Shown here piece by piece: positions 51,950 to 60,948 of a stretch of 64,000 nucleotides of DNA; positions within the stretch are counted from its first letter, which is position 1; each line of letters starts with the position of its first letter. The notes below the pieces were generated by a model, which saw only the letters and a program-made list of their open reading frames with translations, did not search any database and had not been told where the DNA came from. The stretch covers positions 2,976,001-3,040,000 of the forward strand of contig NZ_CP096258.1 of the NCBI RefSeq assembly GCF_023205015.1, in the 5' to 3' direction. Source of the DNA: Providencia rettgeri. GTDB lineage: Bacteria; Pseudomonadota; Gammaproteobacteria; Enterobacterales; Enterobacteriaceae. The position numbers and the translations under genes are program-made.

Positions 51950-53155
51950 ATGACGAATATCTGGTTACAAGTGCAAAAAGACACTCTGGTTTCACAACAC
52001 TATGCTTACTTTGATACGGGTGCCGCTGCACCACCACCAAAACCCGTAATAGAAGCCGTAAAACGTTATCTTGATAAAACCGCGGAGCAAGGGATTTATT
52101 TACCGAGTTTTCGCAAGCAAACCTATGATCAAGTTGAAATTTGTCGGCAAAAGTTGGCTGCATTTATCGATGCAAAACCCAGTGAAATTGCATTCACTAA
52201 AAATGGTACAGAATCTATTAGTTTAATTGCCAGAGGTATTTCTTGGCAAGCTGGCGACGAAGTCATAATTCCTGATACTGAGATGCTCAGCAATATTGCA
52301 ATCTGGCAGTTATTAACACATGAAAAAGGGATAAAAATTATTAAGGTGAGTGCTGACAGCTATGGTGTCATTTCACCTGAATCTATCGAGCAAGCGATAA
52401 CCTCTAAAACAAAGCTCATCAGTTTCGTTGCGTTATCCAACATAACGGGGGTAATTCAACCCGTACAGGCAATTTGTGAAATCGCTAGAAAGCATGGCGT
52501 ACTTAGCCATGTTAGTGCTTCACAAGCACTTGGTATGTATAACGTTAATGTACAAACGTGGCAATGTGATTTTATGTCTTCTTGTGGCCGAAAAGGGTTA
52601 AGGGCCATAGAAGGGAGCGGCATTCTCTTTGTTCGTGAACCGTTAGTCCCACTATTAAACCCAACACTCGTGGGTTGGTGGAATAGTTCAATTGACCCAA
52701 AAACAGGTGACGTCATTATACCTCAAACGGCAAAACGGTTTGAAGCGGGCTGCCCTAATGTTCCTGCCATTATTAGTTTAGATTCTGCTTTAGACTATGC
52801 CGTCAATATCGGTATTGAACAAATTGAAAGCCGTAACCAGACACTCACTCAATATGCTATGCAGCAATTATCTCTACTTTCTGGCATCGAAATTTATGGT
52901 CCTAATAATAGTCACCAGCGAATAGGAATTATTCCATTTAATATTAATGGGATTTCCTCTGATGTCTTAATGCAAAAATTAGAAGCTAAAAATATCATTA
53001 TCGAATCAGGCCATTTTATGGCAACGGCAATTTTAAAATTCTATCAAATAGAAAAAATGGCTCGTTTATCACTTCATTATTTTAATAGTGAAAAAGAAAT
53101 CGATTTATTAATTAATTCAATGAAAGAAATAAAAAAGGAATATGAGAATGACTAA
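51950..53155 (+). CDS. Class V aminotransferase-fold PLP enzyme
   Basis: 401 residues. Cysteine desulfurase/isopenicillin-epimerase-like fold: YFDTGAAAPPPKPVIEAVKRYLDK, SEIAFTKNGTESISLIARGI (cofactor phosphate region), VSASQALGMYNVNVQTWQCDFMSSCGRKGLRAIEGSGILFVRE, where the Lys of GRKG should hold PLP. No desulfurase active-site Cys loop is evident. It could desulfurate, epimerise or lyse an amino acid released from the imported peptide. Eighteen bases after the transporter gene. Confidence 0.75.
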   Translation: MTNIWLQVQKDTLVSQHYAYFDTGAAAPPPKPVIEAVKRYLDKTAEQGIYLPSFRKQTYDQVEICRQKLAAFIDAKPSEIAFTKNGTESISLIARGISWQAGDEVIIPDTEMLSNIAIWQLLTHEKGIKIIKVSADSYGVISPESIEQAITSKTKLISFVALSNITGVIQPVQAICEIARKHGVLSHVSASQALGMYNVNVQTWQCDFMSSCGRKGLRAIEGSGILFVREPLVPLLNPTLVGWWNSSIDPKTGDVIIPQTAKRFEAGCPNVPAIISLDSALDYAVNIGIEQIESRNQTLTQYAMQQLSLLSGIEIYGPNNSHQRIGIIPFNINGISSDVLMQKLEAKNIIIESGHFMATAILKFYQIEKMARLSLHYFNSEKEIDLLINSMKEIKKEYEND

Positions 53156-53873
53156 CGCATTATTAATGAGTAGTTCTCGCATGAGGAATATGAATTACTT
53201 ACAACATGCTGACGAACAAATCCATCGTTTATTGCAACATAAAAAACAACACATTTTATTTATTCCTTATGCCGCAGTTACATTCAGTTTTGATGATTTT
53301 GAATCAATTGTACAACCCGTATTTAATGCATTAGGTTATGAATTAACGTCAATTCATCACTTTAGCGACCCTGTCGTGGCAGTCAAACAAGCACAAGCTA
53401 TTGCTATTGGTGGTGGAAACACCTTCGCCCTATTAAAACGCCTATATGATGCCAAAGTAGTAGAGTTGATTTCACAGCGAGTGAAACAAGAAAATATTCC
53501 CTATATGGGATGGAGTGCAGGTAGTAATGTCGCAACACCGACTATACGCACCACCAATGATATGCCAATTGTCCAACCACCTTCATTTAATGCGCTGAAT
53601 ATTTGCCCATTTCAAATTAACCCACACTTTATTTCTGGTAAACCAGTTGGTCATAATGGGGAAAGTCGTGAAGAGCGTTTAAATGAGTTTTTAACGATTA
53701 ACCCCACAGAAGAATTGATCGCACTGTATGAAGGTACCGCATTATTTATAGAAAATGATCATGGGACCATTTTAGGTGATCAAAATGCCTTATGGTTACG
53801 CGCTCCTAATAAGATCGAAGAAATTCCCACCAATAAACCATTTAAATTAGATATCATTAAAGGAGCACAATAA
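53148..53873 (+). CDS. pepE: Peptidase E (Asp-specific dipeptidase)
   Basis: 241 residues from MTNALLMSSSRMRN (AAGGA nine bases ahead). Very close to enterobacterial PepE: IPYAAVTFSFDDFESIV, IGGGNTFALLKRLYD, the nucleophile elbow GWSAGSNVATPTIRTTNDMPIV (Ser), NPHFISG (His), and GHNGESREERL. It splits dipeptides with N-terminal aspartate. Its ATG lies inside the end of the PLP gene and its end overlaps the DUF1177 start, so all three are coupled. Confidence 0.92.
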   Translation: MTNALLMSSSRMRNMNYLQHADEQIHRLLQHKKQHILFIPYAAVTFSFDDFESIVQPVFNALGYELTSIHHFSDPVVAVKQAQAIAIGGGNTFALLKRLYDAKVVELISQRVKQENIPYMGWSAGSNVATPTIRTTNDMPIVQPPSFNALNICPFQINPHFISGKPVGHNGESREERLNEFLTINPTEELIALYEGTALFIENDHGTILGDQNALWLRAPNKIEEIPTNKPFKLDIIKGAQ

Positions 53874-54835
53874 TGTCCTTGAATTATCTAAGTCAAGTTT
53901 ATGACCTATTAGACACCCCTGATGTTGATGGTGAAAAAATGGCTGCATTACTTCATTCTGTTAATTCAAATCAATCTATTAGCTCAAATGATGCCATCAT
54001 CACAGTTACCTCGATTCCTTATGAATTTCCAGAGGATACGAGTAAATTATGCCATTTCATTAAAGTGCTGATCCCTGGCTCTGAGGGTAAACACCGTGGA
54101 GGCCCTTACCCGACTTTAGGCATTATCGGTCGTTTAGGCGCACAACAGGCACAACCGGATCGTATTGGGCTGGTTTCTGATGCAGATGGTTCAATTGTTG
54201 CCTTTGCCAGCGCAATGAAACTGTTGGATATGGCGGCGAAGGGGCAACGCCTCAAAGGAGACGTCATTATTAGCTCTCATATCGCCACTCACGTTTCGAT
54301 TACCCCTCATGATCCTGTTGATTTTATGGGGATGCCAGTTTCATCCAATACCATGAACCGATATGAAGTCGATGAGCAGATGGATGCAATTTTATCCATC
54401 GATACTTCAAAGGGAAATAGCATCATTAAACAGCGAGGTATTGCTATTTCCCCCACCGCTAAGCAAGGCTATATTTTACGTGTCGCACCTGATTTAGTGC
54501 GCTTACTGGAATATGCTACAGGGGATGTCGCGAAAACGTTCCCTATCACCACACAAGATATTTCCCCTTATGATAACGGTGTTTATCATTTTAATTCTAT
54601 AATGCAACCACATGTTGCAACACACGCCCCCGTTGTTGGCCTTGCCATTACCGCTAAATCGATTGTTCCTGGCTGTGAAACAGGTGCAAGTTATGAAAGC
54701 GAATTAATTGATGCCACAAGGTTTACGGTGGAAGTTGCTAAACAATTTTGCTGGGATAAAATTCGATTTTATCAGCAAGATGAATATGAAACGCTTTATG
54801 ATTTGTATGGTTCATTAGCTCAGATTCAGGGGTAG
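53873..54835 (+). CDS. DUF1177 family protein
   Basis: 320 residues, soluble. Conserved stretches include KVLIPGSEGKHRGGPYPTLGIIGRLGAQQAQPDRIGLVSDADGSIVAFASAMKLLDMAAKGQRLKGDVIISSHIATHVSITPHDPVDFMGMPV and DKIRFYQQDEYETLYDLYGSL. The several His and Asp in SSHIATH and PHDPVDF would suit a metal site. DUF1177 has no established activity that I know; the context (OPT importer, dipeptidase) suggests a hydrolase or amidase on a peptide-derived substrate. The start overlaps the pepE stop (TAATG). Confidence 0.8.
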   Translation: MSLNYLSQVYDLLDTPDVDGEKMAALLHSVNSNQSISSNDAIITVTSIPYEFPEDTSKLCHFIKVLIPGSEGKHRGGPYPTLGIIGRLGAQQAQPDRIGLVSDADGSIVAFASAMKLLDMAAKGQRLKGDVIISSHIATHVSITPHDPVDFMGMPVSSNTMNRYEVDEQMDAILSIDTSKGNSIIKQRGIAISPTAKQGYILRVAPDLVRLLEYATGDVAKTFPITTQDISPYDNGVYHFNSIMQPHVATHAPVVGLAITAKSIVPGCETGASYESELIDATRFTVEVAKQFCWDKIRFYQQDEYETLYDLYGSLAQIQG

Positions 54836-54845
54836 CTCTCAAATG

Positions 54846-54868
54846 AAAAAAGCCCACATTTGTGGGCT
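54846..54868 (-). terminator. Terminator between DUF1177 and the UhpC-like gene
   Basis: AGCCCAC-ATTT-GTGGGCT with six T in the leftward direction; it serves the UhpC-like gene best and may also end the rightward operon. Confidence 0.7.
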
Positions 54869-54892
54869 CTGTTGCTAACAAACCAGTCTGCA

Positions 54893-56218
54893 TTAACCTT
54901 CTACGCTAACTTTTTTCTTCGTCATTATCATTGCAATAATTAATAACAAAATTAAGAAAATTGATAGAGTTAATAACAAGGAGTAGAAACCATTCCATTG
55001 GTATTTTTCAATGACGATTGATAATGGATACCCTGCAATTGATGCACCAATATAGGCAAACAAGCTAACAAACCCTGTTGAAGCGCCTGCGGCATTTTTA
55101 TGCGAGTTTTCAGCGGCTGCCATCGCAATCAAAAATTGAGGACCAAAAATGAAGAACCCAGTCATAAAGAATAAGAAAGAAAATACATATTCGTTATCAA
55201 CAGGAACAATCCATAAACAGAATGACGTGATAATAATCCCGAGCGCATAAATGACATTCATTTGCGCACGATTTCCTTTAAAGATTAAATCGGAGCCCCA
55301 TCCTGCAACAATCGCACCAAAGAAACCGCCAATTTCAAACATCATGACGACAGCATTGGCCGACAATAAATTAAAACCGTGCTCTTCAATTAAATACAGG
55401 TTTGCCCAGTCATTTATCCCTGTTCTGACGATATAAATCACTGCATATGATATAGCAAGAACCCATAACACTTTATTTTTAAAGATATATTCGTTCAATA
55501 TTTTGCCTAAAGGTAAACCCGCCCCTTTGGCTTCATATTTTAATTCTTCAAGATCATTTCGCCATTCACCAACCGTCGGTAAGCCCATTGTCCGAGGCCT
55601 ATCACGTAATAAAATACATAATCCAATACCAATCACAATGGCAATAATTCCCGGAATGATCATCCCATAGCGCCAGCCAAGGGCTAATGCGACACCGCCC
55701 GATAGAATTGGAATTATCGCGCCACCAATATTATGTGATGTATTCCAAATGGCCCACCAAAGCCCTCGTTCATTACGTGAATACCATGTGTTAAGTATTT
55801 TTGCACAAGGCGGCCAACCCCAACCTTGGAAAAAGGCATTTACCATCCACAACACGATAAACATACTGATTGAAGAGGTTAGCCCAAACAGGATGTTTAC
55901 AACGCCTGTTGCTATCAAGCCAATCCCCATAAAATAACGTGGATTTGAACGGTCACCAATGATGCCAGAAAGAAATTTAGATGCCCCATAAGTCAGGTAA
56001 AATGCGGTTCCAACCATCCCTATATCGGCCTTTGTAATACCTAAATCAGTTAGCATTTCAGGCATAACAAAATTAAAGCTTTTGCGTGTGAAATAAAAAA
56101 CGGCATAGCCAATATAACTGACAATCATTAAGTGTAATCGCCAGTATTTATATTTAGCGTCGATTTCAGATTTCGACATTGTGACTGGTATATCTGGTTG
56201 TTCTTTAAATATTGACAT
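54893..56218 (-). CDS. uhpC: UhpC-like hexose-phosphate sensor/transporter
   Basis: 441 residues from MSIFKEQPDIPVTMSKSEIDAKYKYWRLH, 12 membrane segments, organophosphate:phosphate antiporter family. Closest by memory to UhpC: GYAVFYFTRKSFNFVMPEML, SKFLSGIIGDRSNPRYFMGIGLIATGVVNILFG, NAFFQGWGWPPCAKILNTWYSRNERGLWWAIWNTSHNIGGAIIP. UhpC senses external glucose 6-phosphate for the UhpA/UhpB pair, but neither of those genes lies nearby. It could be a transporter in its own right. Confidence 0.75.
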   Translation of the reverse strand: MSIFKEQPDIPVTMSKSEIDAKYKYWRLHLMIVSYIGYAVFYFTRKSFNFVMPEMLTDLGITKADIGMVGTAFYLTYGASKFLSGIIGDRSNPRYFMGIGLIATGVVNILFGLTSSISMFIVLWMVNAFFQGWGWPPCAKILNTWYSRNERGLWWAIWNTSHNIGGAIIPILSGGVALALGWRYGMIIPGIIAIVIGIGLCILLRDRPRTMGLPTVGEWRNDLEELKYEAKGAGLPLGKILNEYIFKNKVLWVLAISYAVIYIVRTGINDWANLYLIEEHGFNLLSANAVVMMFEIGGFFGAIVAGWGSDLIFKGNRAQMNVIYALGIIITSFCLWIVPVDNEYVFSFLFFMTGFFIFGPQFLIAMAAAENSHKNAAGASTGFVSLFAYIGASIAGYPLSIVIEKYQWNGFYSLLLTLSIFLILLLIIAMIMTKKKVSVEG

Positions 56219-56304
56219 ATTCAACCCCGGCTAAAAGTACAAGCAGGCAAAAATATGACAATAATTTAGTGGTAACAATAAGTGAAAACACCTAATTGTT
56301 ACAT

Positions 56305-56326
56305 TTTTATTACAGTTTTATTACAG
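56305..56326. repeat. Tandem 11-base repeat upstream of uhpC-like gene
   Basis: Two perfect copies of TTTTATTACAG, about 90 bases before the UhpC-like start. Spacing of one helical turn suits a response-regulator site. Confidence 0.55.
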
Positions 56327-56402
56327 AATGTTACCTTCATCAAAAAATGAATATTTTTATCTATTCCCTATAACACTCAAAAGAAAAATGAACTACCCAG
56401 TG

Positions 56403-57032
56403 TTATATAAGCTGTTTAGATGAAATAACATGAACCCCTTTAGTGGGATTTATTGCAGCCTCAAATAATGCTTTCGCAATATTTGTTGCGGGGCTAACTT
56501 GGCAGCTCGCGGGCAATATAGATGATAGACAGGAAATAATACGGATCACAACGACTTCACCCAAACGCACTTTTTGGCGGTCACCACTAATCACATTCGG
56601 GCGAACTAAAGTTAAAGAATCAAACCCCAGTGACATTAAATCTTGTTCAAGCTGCCCTTTCACTCGACTATAGAAAAATGGTGACTTCGCATTTGACCCC
56701 AACGCAGAAGTCAATACAAATGTTGGGCAATGCCATTTTTTGGCCAGCTGTGCACAGGTTAATGGATAGGTGTAGTCTACTAGGCGAAATGCCGCCTTCG
56801 AGCCCGCCGCTTTGAGGGTTGAGCCCAGCGCACAAATCACAGCATCGACTTCCCATAATGCAGCGTCGTCCGGTAAATGATTAAAATCTACAATAGGTGC
56901 TTGTAATTTCTCATGTTCTGCTAATGCATATCGTGTTGGCGCTATCACCTGAGTCACACGCGAGTCAGCAAGTGCCAATGATAAAACATGGCTGCCCACA
57001 AGGCCTGTCGCACCTAATAGTAATATTTTCAT
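56403..57032 (-). CDS. Rossmann-fold NAD(P)-binding oxidoreductase
   Basis: 209 residues from MKILLLGATGLVGSHVLSLALADSRVTQV, a dinucleotide-binding fingerprint. The later segments VDAVICALGSTLKAAGSKAAFRLVDYTYPLTCAQLAKKWHCPTFVLTSALGSNAKSPFFYSRVKGQLEQDLMSLGFDSLTLVRPNVISG resemble the atypical short-chain (HTATIP2/YbjT-like) group; YSRVK holds the Tyr-x-x-x-Lys pair. Substrate unknown. It is divergent from hemP, and its promoter may be touched by the Fur box. Confidence 0.75.
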   Translation of the reverse strand: MKILLLGATGLVGSHVLSLALADSRVTQVIAPTRYALAEHEKLQAPIVDFNHLPDDAALWEVDAVICALGSTLKAAGSKAAFRLVDYTYPLTCAQLAKKWHCPTFVLTSALGSNAKSPFFYSRVKGQLEQDLMSLGFDSLTLVRPNVISGDRQKVRLGEVVVIRIISCLSSILPASCQVSPATNIAKALFEAAINPTKGVHVISSKQLI

Positions 57033-57186
57033 TTTATTCACCCATGCAATGAATGGATACATTCGATTATAGCCCGGCCAGTGAGGATCCACTAGATTAA
57101 TGCTGTTTTTTCGTACTAACTTAGTTATTTGTGGCTCTTTTGTTGTTTGATTGTGAAAATTGCTTGATATTAACAACTATTCTAAA

Positions 57187-57205
57187 GATAATCATTCTCA
57201 ATATC
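57187..57205. promoter_or_regulatory. Fur box of the heme operon
   Basis: GATAATCATTCTCAATATC matches the 19-base Fur consensus at 15 positions. It lies 25 bases before hemP, in the gap with the divergent oxidoreductase gene. Confidence 0.75.
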
Positions 57206-57229
57206 ATTTCGATTATCAACAAACTTAGT

Positions 57230-57415
57230 ATGGTAAATAATATGACAGCCCCAGTTGCAGAAAATACCGTCGAAACGGCAAAACACACCGTAAAAACTGA
57301 CGTGATAGAAAGCCAACAATTATTGGGCCCTGCAGGTAAGGTCTCAATTCAACATAATGGCGAGCTTTATCAATTGAGACAAACACGTACAGGTAAGTTG
57401 ATCTTAACTAAGTAA
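57230..57415 (+). CDS. hemP: Hemin uptake protein HemP
   Basis: 61 residues (57 if ATG 57242 is used). The C-terminus [31 protein letters not shown] is the HemP/HmuP family signature. The small protein is found at the head of heme operons; in some bacteria it helps activate the receptor gene. The N-terminal 25 residues are less conserved. Fur box directly upstream. Confidence 0.88.
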   Translation: MVNNMTAPVAENTVETAKHTVKTDVIESQQLLGPAGKVSIQHNGELYQLRQTRTGKLILTK

Positions 57416-57845
57416 GCCAGACCCAAAATAAGTCGTACCAAAATTTAATTCGCAAGCCACCTAGAGCAATTATCCAGGCAGCCAGCTTAATCTAAACATA
57501 GGAAAAGGTTTCTTATGGAGTTTAAACTGACGTCTGTATTTCACATTTGTGCTGCTAAATATCGAACTAGCAAGGATAGCCACTCGATACCTGACTATCG
57601 CACAGCGGTAGCGTTAATGTGCCACATCCAAAGTAGTACGGCTAACCATAAAACAATAGCCTGCTATTACCTCAGCTTTATAGCTTCATTATTTGTTTAC
57701 TCCTCTTGCTATGTTCAGACACTACTTACATGCAATTTTTCCTGTGTCATACCGAATTCAGGTCCTCCAGACCAACTCAACGTCATCAATTAATACGAAT
57801 TCACTCTGCTTAATACAGATAAAAACTATATGGAGTATCACAATT
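57416..57845 (+). other. 430-base gap between hemP and hemR
   Basis: Unusually long for an operon gap. A possible 92-codon frame (57515-57793, MEFKLTSVFHICAAKYRTSK...) has a good AGGAAAAGG site, but its Cys- and Ser-rich composition looks non-coding. Short hairpins are possible. It may hold an internal promoter or an RNA leader for hemR. Confidence 0.4.
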
Positions 57846-59858
57846 ATGTCCCCTGTTTTGCGAATGTCAGTCCTGACCAGCGCCATCTTAGGCGTGATAG
57901 CAAGTGCTCACGCACAAACACCAGAGCCAACACCCAAAAAAAATCATCATGATGTGATGACCGTCTATGCGACAGGGAGCGAACGTGACAGCTTCGAAAC
58001 CCCGATGATGGTCACAGTGATCAAAAATAATTCACCTGAAACAAAAACGGCCAGCACGGTCAATGATATTTTACGTAAAGTCCCAGGGATTGGCGTCACG
58101 GGAACCAGCCGAGCGAATGGACAAGATATTTATATGCGTGGGTTTGATCGACGCGGCATTTTGACTTTGGTTGATGGTATTCGCCAAGGCACAGATACAG
58201 GCCACGTCAATGGCACCTTTATCGACCCTGCCTTGATTAAACAAGTTGAAATCATTCGCGGCCCTTCTGCTCTACTCTATGGCAGTGGTGCTATGGGCGG
58301 TGTGATTGCTTGGGAAACTGTTGATGCCAAAGACTTGTTGCGTGAAGGCCAAGGCCACGGTTTCCGTGTCTTTACCGAAGCCGCTACTGGCGATCATAGT
58401 TTCGGTTTCGGCGGCACTGCGTTTGGCCGTAGTGATAACCTTGATGGCCTCTTCAGCTTTGTTACCAAAGAAACTGGTAATGTCCGCATGAGTAATGGCG
58501 ATGACATGAAAAACAAAGAAACCATCGGTAACCTGCTGGCGAAAGGTACATGGCAAATCGATGATGCACAGAAATTATCAGGCCAAATGCGTTACTACAA
58601 CAACGATGCCAATGAGCCTAAAAACCCGCAAGAAATTAATGCAGGGAGTGACAATCTAAAAGTGAACCGCACCACCCGCCAACGTGATGCTCAGCTGACT
58701 TATCAAATTAAGCCAGGTTCACAGGACTGGTTAAATTTTAAAGTCACGCCTTATTACTCCGATATAAACATTACGGCAAAAGGCCAAGGAACCCCCTATG
58801 AAGGCCGAACACAAAAAACCTATGGCATAAAAGCAGATAACCGCTCTAACTTTTATGACTTGCCATTAGCGTCGCATAACCTAACTTACGGCAGTGAAGC
58901 TTATAAGCAAAAACAAACTCCTTATGCTGCCACCACCCAATTCCCCGATGCGGACATCACCTTTGCATCCGGCTTTTTACAAGATGAAATTAGCCTAAAA
59001 GATTTGCCTGTTTCCTTTATTGTCGGTACGCGTTATGACCACTATAAAGCCACATCAGATGGCAATGAAGATGTGAAAAAAGGCAAATGGTCATCTAAAG
59101 GTGCCGTTAGCATTACACCAACAGAGTGGTCAATGCTATTTGCGTCATATTCAGAAGCCTTCCGAGCCCCTTCCATGATGGAAATGTATAACGACGAGGT
59201 CCACTTCCAAATGGGGCCAATCGTCAATAGATGGAGACCCAATCCTAACCTGAAACCTGAATCAACCCGTACTGCTGAGTATGGATTTGGCTTACGTTTC
59301 GATGACCTATTGATGGATCGTGACAACCTGCAATTTAAAGCCAGCTATTTTGATACCAAAGCGAAAGATTACATCAACACATATGTGAATGTTGATAGAT
59401 ATGTTCTGCAAAATAACTACACCACATCAATCAATACTAAACGTGCCAAAATTTGGGGATGGGATGCCTCAATGGATTATAAAACAGACTATTTCAACTG
59501 GAGTTTGGCTTATAACCATACTGAAGGAAAAGATGAATCTAATGGAAAATCCATCACATCAATTAAGCCTGATTCTGTCACCAGTAATCTGGCCGTGCCT
59601 ATCTCAGACAGCGGTTTTTCCGTGGGCTGGTTAGGCGAATTCACACGCCATACTGAATTCAATAAAGCTTCTAAAGCAGAACAACAAGCCGGCTATGCCG
59701 TACATGACTTCTACGTCAGCTACCAAGGTGACGGGCAACTCAAAGGGTTAGGAACCAGTGTCGTATTAGGCAATGCTTTTGATAAAGAATATTACTCATC
59801 ACAAGGCATTCCTCAAGATGGACGTAATGCCAAGCTGCTTGTCAGCTTCCAATGGTAA
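57846..59858 (+). CDS. hemR: TonB-dependent heme/hemoglobin receptor
   Basis: 670 residues from MSPVLRMSVLTSAILGVIASAHA, signal peptide ending AHA. TonB-box-like DVMTVYATGSERDSFETP, plug NDILRKVPGIGVTGTSRANGQDIYMRGFDRRGILTLVDGIRQGTDTG, barrel with FRAPSMMEMYNDEVHF...NPNLKPE (FRAP, heme-binding His, NPNL), terminal FQW. It brings heme through the outer membrane with TonB-ExbBD. GGAG ten bases before the ATG. A paralog of the receptor at 38590. Confidence 0.92.
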   Translation: MSPVLRMSVLTSAILGVIASAHAQTPEPTPKKNHHDVMTVYATGSERDSFETPMMVTVIKNNSPETKTASTVNDILRKVPGIGVTGTSRANGQDIYMRGFDRRGILTLVDGIRQGTDTGHVNGTFIDPALIKQVEIIRGPSALLYGSGAMGGVIAWETVDAKDLLREGQGHGFRVFTEAATGDHSFGFGGTAFGRSDNLDGLFSFVTKETGNVRMSNGDDMKNKETIGNLLAKGTWQIDDAQKLSGQMRYYNNDANEPKNPQEINAGSDNLKVNRTTRQRDAQLTYQIKPGSQDWLNFKVTPYYSDINITAKGQGTPYEGRTQKTYGIKADNRSNFYDLPLASHNLTYGSEAYKQKQTPYAATTQFPDADITFASGFLQDEISLKDLPVSFIVGTRYDHYKATSDGNEDVKKGKWSSKGAVSITPTEWSMLFASYSEAFRAPSMMEMYNDEVHFQMGPIVNRWRPNPNLKPESTRTAEYGFGLRFDDLLMDRDNLQFKASYFDTKAKDYINTYVNVDRYVLQNNYTTSINTKRAKIWGWDASMDYKTDYFNWSLAYNHTEGKDESNGKSITSIKPDSVTSNLAVPISDSGFSVGWLGEFTRHTEFNKASKAEQQAGYAVHDFYVSYQGDGQLKGLGTSVVLGNAFDKEYYSSQGIPQDGRNAKLLVSFQW

Positions 59859-59883
59859 TTCACACAATATTAAGGAGATAAAC

Positions 59884-60933
59884 GTGAATTCAGCACTTTA
59901 CGAGCGTTACCAACAAGCAAAAACAGATAACAAAGCCAAATACGCTCGCGATCTCGCCGCCTATTTAAATGTATCTGAAGCTCAGCTGCTGCATAGTCGT
60001 GTTGGCCACGACAAAGCGGTTCGTTTAAACGTCGATGCCCCCACTTTATTGACAGAATTAGCCACTGTTGGAAAAGTGAAAGCGATTACCCGTAACGAGT
60101 ATGTGGTTCATGAGCAAGTTGGCCGTTATGACAATGCGACATTTAGCCCCCATGGCGGTTTGATTTTAAACCCTCGAGCTCTTGATTTACGGATGTTTTT
60201 TAGCCATTGGGACGCTATATTTGCTTTGACAGAAGACAGCAAGCACGGTGAACGTCACAGTATCCAATTCTTTGATAAACAAGGTGATGCACTACATAAA
60301 GTTTACACCACCGATGAAACGGATATGGCGGCATGGCAAGCACTGATTGAAAAATACGCTACGCCAGACAATGCCGAGTTAACTCACGAGCCTGCGGCTG
60401 CATTTACTAATCAGCCCGTCAGCGAAGAACTGAAACAACAGTTAGAGCAAGAGTGGCGCAACATGACGGACGTTCACCAGTTCTTTGTTCTGCTCAAAAA
60501 AAACAACCTCAGCCGTCAGCAAGTTTTCGCTGCGGTTAGCGATGATTTAGCGTGGAAAGTGCCTAATGATTCCTTCAATCAGCTGATTAATACTGCGTTC
60601 AAAGATCAAAACGAAATTATGATTTTTGTGGGCAACCGCGGATGTGTGCAAATTTTTACTGGTGAAATCAAAAAAATCATGCCATATCAAAGTGAAGGTT
60701 CAGACTTAAAGTGGCTAAATATTTTCAATCCTGATTTCACCTTGCACATGATTGAAAATGGGATTGCCGAATGCTGGGTCACACGCAAGCCAACACAAGA
60801 TGGCCATGTGACTAGCCTTGAAGTCTTCGATAACCAAGGAAATCAAATCGCACAAATGTATGGGCAGCGTACGGAAGGGACTCCAGAGCAAGAGCAATGG
60901 CGCCAACAAGTCACCGCATTACCCCGCATTTAA
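59884..60933 (+). CDS. hemS: Heme-degrading/transfer protein HemS
   Basis: 349 residues from GTG 59884, with an AAGGAG site eight bases ahead. The two HemS/ChuS-like repeats are visible: residues 1-170 (YARDLAAYLNVSEAQLLHSRVGHDKAVRL, ATFSPHGGLILNPRALDLRMFFSHWDAIFAL) and 180-349 (VHQFFVLLKKNNLSRQQVFAAVSDDLAWKVP, IMIFVGNRGCVQIFTGEIKKIMPY, WLNIFNPDFTLHMIENGIAECWVTRKPT with the heme-ligand-type His). It accepts heme in the cytoplasm and opens or stores it. 25 bases after hemR. Confidence 0.92.
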   Translation: MNSALYERYQQAKTDNKAKYARDLAAYLNVSEAQLLHSRVGHDKAVRLNVDAPTLLTELATVGKVKAITRNEYVVHEQVGRYDNATFSPHGGLILNPRALDLRMFFSHWDAIFALTEDSKHGERHSIQFFDKQGDALHKVYTTDETDMAAWQALIEKYATPDNAELTHEPAAAFTNQPVSEELKQQLEQEWRNMTDVHQFFVLLKKNNLSRQQVFAAVSDDLAWKVPNDSFNQLINTAFKDQNEIMIFVGNRGCVQIFTGEIKKIMPYQSEGSDLKWLNIFNPDFTLHMIENGIAECWVTRKPTQDGHVTSLEVFDNQGNQIAQMYGQRTEGTPEQEQWRQQVTALPRI

Positions 60934-60948
60934 AATAGGTAACTTATT

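Noticed and set aside
56305..56326. CRISPR-like repeats
   Set aside because: Just two directly adjoining 11-base units with no spacers; no CRISPR array or cas gene was seen anywhere in the window.
57515..57793. 92-residue gene in the heme operon
   Set aside because: Good ribosome site but unlikely composition and no recognisable fold; kept only as a note on the gap.
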